This document shows positions 58,292-64,000 of a DNA stretch of 64,000 bases, in pieces. A program made the position numbers and the translations under genes. The number at the start of each line of letters is the position of its first letter. The first letter of the stretch is position 1. Under the pieces are notes generated by a model. It did not search any database and was not told where the DNA came from. It saw only the letters and a program-made list of their open reading frames with translations. This DNA is from CAYSPT01 sp964432985 (GTDB taxonomy: Bacteria > Muiribacteriota > CAYSPT01): positions 17,971 through 81,970 of the forward strand of contig CAYSPT010000019.1 of the NCBI GenBank assembly GCA_964432985.1. The letters run 5' to 3'.

Positions 58292-59515
58292 GTGGGAAAC
58301 ATCTGGTTCGTCTGGCTCCAATTTGCCGTATCCGTATCCGTTATTGTGTACGCCGGTGTAAAACTATCTTACCTTGGTGATACAATAGCAGAGAAAACCG
58401 GTATATCCCGGGGATGGATAGGCCTGGTACTGCTCTCTTTCGTCACCTCTCTTCCCGAATTGATGACCTCCCTGGGAGCGGTGTTGTTTGAAGATATCCC
58501 CAACCTGGCCCTGGGCAATGTGTTTGGAAGCAACATGTTCAACATCCTGGTGCTGGTAATTATCGATCTTTTTCGAACCGAAGGTCCTCTGTTGCTGGCT
58601 GCCAGCCCGAAGCACTCGCTTCCGGCGGCTGTCGGAATAGGGATGATGGCTATCGCCGGACTCAATATTGCGTCTGCCAGCCTTCCTTCACCGGTAACCT
58701 GGGGAAGCCTGGGTTGGATAGGAATCGGCTCGATTATCATTCTCATTGTATATTTCCTCGGGATGCGACTTCTCTACCAGTGTGAAAAACGGTGGAAATG
58801 GGACCGGGAGGAAACCGGCGTGTGCCCCGAGTGCGGCAAGAACCTGAGCTGTGCCAACTGCGGATGTGAACTCGGTGGAAGGGGCACCACCGAAGAAGAG
58901 GAAGAAGAATCACCTGTCGAAGAACCGCCTGCCGAAGAGCCGTCTGCCGAAGACGCGGTAGCCGCTTATTATGCAAAGTTGACGTTAAAAAAAGCCATTA
59001 TTCTGTTCGCTGTGTTTGCCGCGGTCACCGTGGCGGACGGCGTGTGGCTGGCGTCTCTGGGTGACAAGATCGCCATGCTCCAGGTTACTTTCAGAGGAAA
59101 TGTCGTGTCACTCGGGACAACATTTGTAGGCAGCCTGTTCATTGCTTTTGCTACGTCTCTTCCGGAGTTTGTCGTTTCATTCGGCGCCATTCGCCTGGGA
59201 GCTGTTGACATGGCAGTGGGCAATATCGTGGGAAGTAACATTTTCAACATCGCTATTATCGGTATTGCAGACTTATTATACGTTAAAGGGCCGATAATGG
59301 CTCTTAACAAAGACATTCATGGTGTAGCTACGGCAGGAGGGCACATCCTTGCCGCTCTGTGCGCAATGCTGTTGACCAGCATAGTAATAGTTGCGCTTGT
59401 TCAGGAGGATAGGCGGGGGTATACCAAACTCAAAATCGGGTGGTATACGCCGCTTGTCATGATTATCTACCTTTTGGGTATGTATCTCATATTTGTGAGT
59501 GGGGTGGGCAAGTGA
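58292..59515 (+). CDS. CaCA-family Ca2+/cation antiporter with zinc-ribbon insertion
   Basis: 407-residue inner-membrane exchanger related to YrbG. The two inverted alpha repeats are clear: 'SFVTSLPELMTSLGAV' with 'LGNVFGSNMFNIL' (residues 49-86) and 'AFATSLPEFVVSFGAI' with 'VGNIVGSNIFNIA' (285-321). Between the halves, in the expected cytoplasmic loop, lies 'CPECGKNLSCANCGCEL' (178-194), a Cys4-5 zinc-ribbon-like motif, followed by a Glu/Pro-rich acidic stretch. Family members normally have only a short loop there. The start is GTG 58292 and the TGA overlaps the rho start (GTGA). It probably exports Ca2+ using Na+ or H+. Confidence 0.88.
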   Translation: MGNIWFVWLQFAVSVSVIVYAGVKLSYLGDTIAEKTGISRGWIGLVLLSFVTSLPELMTSLGAVLFEDIPNLALGNVFGSNMFNILVLVIIDLFRTEGPLLLAASPKHSLPAAVGIGMMAIAGLNIASASLPSPVTWGSLGWIGIGSIIILIVYFLGMRLLYQCEKRWKWDREETGVCPECGKNLSCANCGCELGGRGTTEEEEEESPVEEPPAEEPSAEDAVAAYYAKLTLKKAIILFAVFAAVTVADGVWLASLGDKIAMLQVTFRGNVVSLGTTFVGSLFIAFATSLPEFVVSFGAIRLGAVDMAVGNIVGSNIFNIAIIGIADLLYVKGPIMALNKDIHGVATAGGHILAALCAMLLTSIVIVALVQEDRRGYTKLKIGWYTPLVMIIYLLGMYLIFVSGVGK

Positions 59516-61020
59516 ATAAAGCCAAGTCAGGAACCAAAACAGCAACACGAGGGCGGAGTCAGAACCGTTCGAGTGCTTCCAATCGTTCGAGCGCTTCAAA
59601 CCGAACGAGTGCTTCCAGTCGAACGGGTGCTTCCAGTCGAACGGGTGCTTCCAGTCGAACGGGTGCTTCCAGTCGAACGGGTGCTTCTAGTCGAACGAGT
59701 GCTCACAACCGACCGTCGGGTGCTTCAGCAAAGAGAAAACCCAAATACTCAAGTGACATGAAAAGTCTGGACCTGAGGCTGAGTGATCTGCTTAAGAAGT
59801 CAGTCAAAGATCTGCACGCCCAGGCTAAGGAATTGAAAATCACCAAGTTTTCGCAGATTAAGAAAAACGATCTCTGCCTGGTTATCATGAAAGAAGAAGC
59901 CGAAAAGAACAACCAGCATTTTTCGGGAGGTATTCTGGAAATCCTCTCTGAAGGATATGGTTTTCTCAGGACAAACAGCTATATGCTCAACCAGAGCGAT
60001 GTCTATGTGTCGCCCTCTCAGATCAGAAGATTCGGCCTGCGGACTGGAGACACCGTTGTCGGCTACGTTCGCCTGCCCAGGGACAACGAGAGTTATATGG
60101 CTTTGCTTCGTATCGAAGCGGTCAATTTCGAACATCCGGATCAGTCCACAAAGCGTCCGGTTTTTGAAAACCTGACCCCGTTGTTTCCACTGGATAAGTT
60201 CAATCTCTGCCCCAGCAACGGTGATGTGTCGCCCAGGATAATTGATCTGCTGAGCCCCGTGGGCAAAGGGCAGAGGGGACTCATCGTGTCGCCGCCCAAG
60301 GCCGGAAAAACCACACTGTTGAAAAAAGTGGCAAACGCCATCAGCGAAAATCACCCTGAAGTAGAAATTATGGTTTTGCTGATCGATGAGCGTCCGGAAG
60401 AAGTAACTGACATAGAACGGTCGGTAAAGGGTGAAGTAGTGTCATCAACCTTCGACCGGAAGATAACTCATCACATCCAGGTATCCGAGATGGTCATCGA
60501 GAAAGCCAAGAGGCTGGTAGAGCAGGGCCGGGATGTTGTTATTCTTCTGGACAGCATTACCCGGCTCTCGCGTGCGTATAACATTGACACCCCCAATACC
60601 GGTCAGACATTAACCGGAGGTGTTAACCCTCACGCTCTCTACCGCCCGAAGAAATTCTTCGGTGCCGCCCGGAACATCGAGGACGGAGGCAGTCTGACTA
60701 TTCTGGCAACCGCCCTGGTCGATACCGGCAGCCGAATGGACGAGATTATCTTCGAAGAGTTCAAGGGTACGGGTAACATGGAGCTTGTTTTGGACCGTGA
60801 ATTGTTCAATAAGCGTATCTATCCGTCTATCGATATTAAAAAGTCGGGGACGAGAAAAGAGGAGCTCCTTCTCGAGCCAAATACACTCAACAAGGTCTGG
60901 ATGCTTCGCAGAGTATTTGCCACACTTCCCAACCACGAGGCCATGCAGCTTCTTATTGAACGTATTAGAAAGACCAAGAGCAACGAGGAGTTTTTGAAGA
61001 CAGTCACCTCAAGCATTTAA
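59512..61020 (+). CDS. rho: transcription termination factor Rho with repeat-rich N-terminus
   Basis: Hexameric RNA helicase that ends transcription. Residues ~85-110 form the Rho N-terminal helix ('KSVKDLHAQAKELKITKF'), then the CSD-like RNA-binding part ('GILEILSEGYGFLRTNSYML'), Walker A 'SPPKAGKTTLLKKVA', 'MVLLIDERPEEVTDI', Walker B 'VVILLDSITRLSRAYN', and 'TGGVNPHALYRPKKFFGAAR'. The first ~75 residues are unusual: Ser/Arg/Thr-rich with eight 6-residue units (ASSRTG) from 18-bp tandem repeats. The start GTG 59512 overlaps the antiporter stop. Confidence 0.95.
   Translation: MNKAKSGTKTATRGRSQNRSSASNRSSASNRTSASSRTGASSRTGASSRTGASSRTGASSRTSAHNRPSGASAKRKPKYSSDMKSLDLRLSDLLKKSVKDLHAQAKELKITKFSQIKKNDLCLVIMKEEAEKNNQHFSGGILEILSEGYGFLRTNSYMLNQSDVYVSPSQIRRFGLRTGDTVVGYVRLPRDNESYMALLRIEAVNFEHPDQSTKRPVFENLTPLFPLDKFNLCPSNGDVSPRIIDLLSPVGKGQRGLIVSPPKAGKTTLLKKVANAISENHPEVEIMVLLIDERPEEVTDIERSVKGEVVSSTFDRKITHHIQVSEMVIEKAKRLVEQGRDVVILLDSITRLSRAYNIDTPNTGQTLTGGVNPHALYRPKKFFGAARNIEDGGSLTILATALVDTGSRMDEIIFEEFKGTGNMELVLDRELFNKRIYPSIDIKKSGTRKEELLLEPNTLNKVWMLRRVFATLPNHEAMQLLIERIRKTKSNEEFLKTVTSSI
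59563..59715. repeat. 18-bp tandem repeat in the rho N-terminal extension
   Basis: About eight units begin at 59563 and every 18 bases to 59689, based on AGTCGAACGGGTGCTTCC. The middle units are identical; the outer ones vary. They encode (S/N)R(T/S)(G/S)AS. This is the longest such array in the window. Confidence 0.95.
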
Positions 61021-61149
61021 TACGCTGCATTTCTTCATGCATATTTATGCTTGAATAAAGAAGTTCTGCGTAACATATACATACCATTGCGACTATTCAT
61101 AGTAAGTGAAGCAGGCGCGCCTATATACAATTAAATGTCAAGTTTTTTA

Positions 61150-61178
61150 TTGCTGGGTGCAGATTCCTGTGCTATAAT
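61150..61178 (+). promoter_or_regulatory. promoter of the LysM-M23 peptidase operon
   Basis: TTGCTG (61150-61155), 17-base spacer, TATAAT (61173-61178). The leader of ~30 bases ends in GGGGGAGGAAA before ATG 61215. Confidence 0.72.
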
Positions 61179-61214
61179 ACAACGCTTGATAACAGGGGGA
61201 GGAAATGGGATACA

Positions 61215-62306
61215 ATGCGGTTGCACAAAGACACTCGATACTTTGACCTTGCATTCGCTCTGGTAGCGCTGGTTGCCGTGAGTATGCTGGGAGTGAGTGA
61301 TGGAGATATTCACCTGGTGAGCCTTCATCACGCAGTCGAATCGTGCCCGGCATATGTTCCCGACAATCCGATAGGGACCGTGTGGGATGTGTTGTCCCCA
61401 TCGGATACCAGATCCCTCGTCGAGCCGGATTTACGTTGTATTCACGACCAGGTGGCAGGCCTCACTCTTTCTCCCGTGGCTGTGTACAACCTCCCTCAAA
61501 GAAATGCTGGCAGCGAGTATGAGCTTTTCAGAGTGCCGAAGTTAAAGATAGCCTCGGAACATGAGCTTCTTATCGCCAAACCGGGAGAAAAAAGCACTGT
61601 GCCCAAGGAGACGCTGGTTACTCACATTGTCCATCCCGGCGAGTGCTTGTGGACGATCAGCAAAGTGTACGGCGTTCCCATCGGTAGTATCATGGACCGC
61701 AATGGTTTGGATCAGGAAATCATACTGATTGGACAGGAACTGAAAATTCCCATTGGCGAACTCTCTGGAGAAACCACGCTTGCAGGAGATGAATTTGCAG
61801 GTGAGGCCCAGCCGACTGAAGCTGTAGCCGCTGCATCTTTTGGAGAGAGCCAGTTTATCTGGCCGGTCAAAGGGCCGTGCTGGATGTCTTCATCATTCGG
61901 GCGCCGGTTTCACCCCATCTACCGAAAGTACAAGTTCCACAACGGTATTGATATCGCCGGACGGCACGGGACCCCGATTGTAGCCGTGGCTGATGGTCAG
62001 GTTGTTTTTTCTGGCTATAAAACTTACAGCGGTAAAGTGGTGTATATTAAACACGCTAATGGTTTGACCTCGATATACGCTCACTGTTCAAAGCTGCTGC
62101 TCAAAAAAGGGTCCAGTGTGAAAAAAGGTCAAACCATCGCCCGAATGGGTAGAACCGGTCAGGTTACCGGTATTCATCTCCACTTTGGCATCACACAGGA
62201 CAAAAAGTTCGTCAATCCCATGAAACATCTGCGAAAGACGAAGTCCACTGCCTGGCGTGTCAGGGACAAGAAAGGAGCTTCCCGGGGGGATAGTGCCCAG
62301 CTGTGA
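61215..62306 (+). CDS. LysM-containing M23 peptidoglycan endopeptidase
   Basis: 363 residues. One N-terminal hydrophobic segment (residues 10-26) directs it to the envelope. A LysM domain (~135-182: 'HIVHPGECLWTISKVYGVPI', 'IILIGQELKIPI') binds peptidoglycan. The M23 domain (~220-335) has the zinc motifs HxxxD in 'FHNGIDIAGRHGTP' and HxH in 'GIHLHFGI', plus 'IYAHCSKLLLKKG'. It is likely a DD-endopeptidase or an EnvC/NlpD-type amidase activator; intact zinc ligands favour activity. Its TGA overlaps the GTG of the TPR gene. Confidence 0.9.
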   Translation: MRLHKDTRYFDLAFALVALVAVSMLGVSDGDIHLVSLHHAVESCPAYVPDNPIGTVWDVLSPSDTRSLVEPDLRCIHDQVAGLTLSPVAVYNLPQRNAGSEYELFRVPKLKIASEHELLIAKPGEKSTVPKETLVTHIVHPGECLWTISKVYGVPIGSIMDRNGLDQEIILIGQELKIPIGELSGETTLAGDEFAGEAQPTEAVAAASFGESQFIWPVKGPCWMSSSFGRRFHPIYRKYKFHNGIDIAGRHGTPIVAVADGQVVFSGYKTYSGKVVYIKHANGLTSIYAHCSKLLLKKGSSVKKGQTIARMGRTGQVTGIHLHFGITQDKKFVNPMKHLRKTKSTAWRVRDKKGASRGDSAQL

Positions 62307-63382
62307 ACCGTTTTTCTGAAGGCCACATCATTCGTTTTCTTGTCCCCCTGTGGTTTTTGCTCCTGACCGCATTTTTACTCCTGACTGCATTTTTACTCCT
62401 GACTGCACCAGTTCTTTGCGTTGACCTGGATTCTCTCCCTCTCGATGATTCGAGCCGTTCTATGGCGCTTTCCCGTGAGGCTATCATCCGTGGTAATACT
62501 CATTTCGATTACAATGAATATGAGCTGGCAATTCTCAATTATCAGGAAGCCTTGAGTTTGGATCCCGAAAACACTATGCTGTGGGAGCGTCTTGCTGACA
62601 CGCAACTATCTATCGGCCGCATGTACGACGCCATGCTGTCTTTGGAAGAGGCGGAACGAACAGCCCTGAATGAAGAGCGCAAGCAGATGCTTCTTCTCAG
62701 GCTGCGCAAATTGATCGAGGAGCAGGAGGAAGCAGAAGAAAATTATCGGGCCGGTATGGTTTTTCTCGAAAATGGTCAGTGGCACAAAGCGCTGTTGAAC
62801 TTTAAACGCGCCATATTTATTAATCCAACCGATCCACGCTACTACCGGCGCTCCGGCCGTCTGCTGGCTGATGTGGGACTATACAATTCAGCCGTGGAAA
62901 CAATGAAAGCATTGATACAGCTAAGAGAAGGAGTTGCTCCCGAAGACCCGCTTTTTCTGGCTGATTTGCTGCTGATGATAGACAAACCGGGGGATGCCTG
63001 GAGGGTATTGAAGTGGGGTGGGGCCACGTTCCCGGATAACCAGGAACTTTTTTTCAGGGTAAAGGAAATGGCCGCCCGCCAGCACGATCAGCGTCACGTA
63101 CAGCAAGCCCAGGGAATGAAAGTAGTCATCGTTCAAAGAACAGGTTTGAATGTGCTTCTGGAAGCTGGGTATCAGGATGGTATCAGTCAACGTGCGGCGT
63201 TCAAACAGAGGTATATCGTATACCGGGATGCCCCGAACAAGCCCGGTGAAACTCCGGATACGATCGGAGAATTACTAATAACACTCGTTCAAGCCCGTAC
63301 TTCGAAAGCAGTTATCAGGCAGGAGCGTGAAGGGGGTGTAATAGAGGGAGACTGGATCGTGTTGGAAGAGCAGGGACAATAA
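62303..63382 (+). CDS. exported TPR-repeat protein
   Basis: 359 residues. The signal peptide has been lengthened by an 18-bp tandem repeat into LLLTAF-LLLTAF-LLLTAP. Then TPR-like repeats follow: 'YNEYELAILNYQEALSLDPE', 'IGRMYDAMLSLEEAERTALN', 'NGQWHKALLNFKRAIFINPT', 'VGLYNSAVETMKALIQLREG'. The C-terminal ~90 residues form a separate beta-rich part ('GLNVLLEAGYQDGISQRAAF', 'GELLITLVQARTSKAVI') as in flagellar- or envelope-type 'FlgT_C-like' domains. GTG start overlaps the peptidase stop, so the two are translationally coupled. Confidence 0.78.
   Translation: MNRFSEGHIIRFLVPLWFLLLTAFLLLTAFLLLTAPVLCVDLDSLPLDDSSRSMALSREAIIRGNTHFDYNEYELAILNYQEALSLDPENTMLWERLADTQLSIGRMYDAMLSLEEAERTALNEERKQMLLLRLRKLIEEQEEAEENYRAGMVFLENGQWHKALLNFKRAIFINPTDPRYYRRSGRLLADVGLYNSAVETMKALIQLREGVAPEDPLFLADLLLMIDKPGDAWRVLKWGGATFPDNQELFFRVKEMAARQHDQRHVQQAQGMKVVIVQRTGLNVLLEAGYQDGISQRAAFKQRYIVYRDAPNKPGETPDTIGELLITLVQARTSKAVIRQEREGGVIEGDWIVLEEQGQ
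62354..62407. repeat. 18-bp tandem repeat in the TPR-protein signal peptide
   Basis: Three units (62354-62371, 62372-62389, 62390-62407) based on TTTTTACTCCTGACTGCA; units 2 and 3 are identical. They add hydrophobic FLLLTA repeats to the leader. Confidence 0.93.
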
Positions 63383-63446
63383 AAGGTTGCCAGGTTCCGT
63401 CCCTTCTCAACCACCAGGGAAGTTCCCGAATCCTGCCCCCGAAACC

Positions 63447-63941
63447 ATGTGCCCCGGAACTGGAAGTTCAAAACCTGAAGCCCGCCGAAACGTGGCAACA
63501 AACCGTAAAGCCCGTTTCCAGTATCACGTTATCGATCGCTTCGAAGCCGGTATTGTACTTGAGGGCTGGGAAGTAAAGTCGTTAAGAACCCGCGGGGCAA
63601 ATTTCAACGACAGTTTTGCCAGGATCGCCGGAGGAGAAGTGTTTTTGCACAACCTTCACATTCCTCCCTATGGCAACGCCTCGAATGTGGTGCAGGATTC
63701 CCTGCGGGTAAGAAAACTGTTGTTGCACAAGCGGCAAATACGGAAGCTGATTGGGAAAGTTCAGGAGAAAGGGTTGACACTGGTTCCTTTAAAAATATAT
63801 TTCTCCATGGGATTGGCCAAAGTTGAAATTGCGCTGGCACGGGGTAAAAAATTCTTTGACAAAAGACAGGCCATAGCCGAACGTGATCATGAGAGAAGCC
63901 TTCGCCGCGGCCACAAGTATGATATTCCGGGAGAGGGGTGA
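63447..63941 (+). CDS. smpB: SsrA-binding protein
   Basis: Binds tmRNA and brings it to stalled ribosomes. The core follows the family: 'NRKARFQYHVIDRFEAGIVL', 'GWEVKSLRTRGANFNDSFAR', 'VFLHNLHIPPYGNAS', 'RKLLLHKRQIRKLIGKVQEK' then 'GLTLVPLKIYFSMGLAKVEI' and 'ALARGKKFFDKRQAIAERD'. The C-terminal tail is basic. The frame is open from TTG 63387; no start has a clear ribosome binding site, so ATG 63447 or GTG 63492 are both possible. No tmRNA gene is visible after it within the window. Confidence 0.93.
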   Translation: MCPGTGSSKPEARRNVATNRKARFQYHVIDRFEAGIVLEGWEVKSLRTRGANFNDSFARIAGGEVFLHNLHIPPYGNASNVVQDSLRVRKLLLHKRQIRKLIGKVQEKGLTLVPLKIYFSMGLAKVEIALARGKKFFDKRQAIAERDHERSLRRGHKYDIPGEG

Positions 63942-63979
63942 GACAGCACTTCGGTATGCGACTATCACCAGGAAAAATC

Positions 63980-64000
63980 ATGGCATCGATCTGCGCTTTT
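63980..64000 (+). CDS. possible start of a gene cut by the window end
   Basis: An ATG at 63980 preceded by CAGGAAAAATC opens a frame (MASICAF...) that continues to the last base. Too short to judge. Confidence 0.2.

Noticed and set aside
59563..59715. Regular 18-bp array that looks like a CRISPR at first sight
   Set aside because: Units are directly joined without spacers, are in frame with rho and encode a hexapeptide repeat.
63942..64000. tmRNA gene (ssrA) expected near smpB
   Set aside because: No tRNA-like ends or tag-coding region can be seen in the remaining 59 bases.

Overview
The window looks like chromosomal DNA of an uncultured, probably anaerobic, diderm bacterium. Outer-membrane and cell-envelope genes (TolC-type efflux protein, lipoproteins, type IV minor pilins, murB, an M23 endopeptidase) sit beside many 4Fe-4S proteins, molybdopterin genes and bacterial housekeeping genes (rho, smpB, pdxA, recQ). 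I cannot name the phylum from sequence alone. I see no rRNA, tRNA, CRISPR array, prophage or intact transposase gene.

Layout. 0-3.3 kb: a GntR (YtrA-type) regulator with an ABC-2 exporter whose permease carries a C-terminal beta-propeller-like domain. 3.4-9.3 kb: two adjacent large tubulin-superfamily paralogs, the second with an intact GGTGSG signature and the first with a degenerate one. 9.3-16.5 kb: single genes (2H phosphoesterase, nucleobase permease, zinc-finger protein, cyclic-nucleotide-binding protein, secreted M4-type protease, a 53-residue membrane protein). 16.7-21.5 kb: a MacA/MacB/TolC-like tripartite exporter operon. 21.6-30 kb: a pseudopilin, a flavodoxin-type protein, a DUF362 protein with a NapH-NapG-like polyferredoxin fusion, recQ, and a QueG-like iron-sulfur protein disrupted in frame by a palindromic repeat. 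30.2-34.9 kb: alpha-glucan phosphorylase, moaA and a MoaC-MOSC fusion. 34.9-42 kb: envelope genes (sugar-nucleotide epimerase, two GT-C-type membrane proteins, murB). 42-52 kb: two paralogous minor-pilin/lipoprotein gene sets back to back. 52.3-64 kb: IMPase-like protein, pdxA, secreted GH57 enzyme, transaldolase, a Ca2+/cation antiporter with an inserted zinc ribbon, rho, LysM-M23 peptidase, TPR protein and smpB.

The most unusual property is spread over the whole window: unrelated short tandem duplications, mostly of 17-21 bp, occur at more than a dozen places. In genes they keep the frame (multiples of three: rho, recQ, the ABC permease, a GT-C protein, the TPR protein signal peptide, the first tubulin paralog, MoaC-MOSC, the QueG-like protein). 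Outside genes they can be 17 or 19 bp and lie in leaders just before ribosome binding sites. Other non-coding signals are a nested palindrome of about 146 bp, an orphan IS200/IS605-like right end, a promoter-driven structured RNA candidate before the transaldolase gene, and a leader with three tandem UUCG hairpins before the GH57 gene. Functional calls below come from motif recognition by eye; no database search was run.
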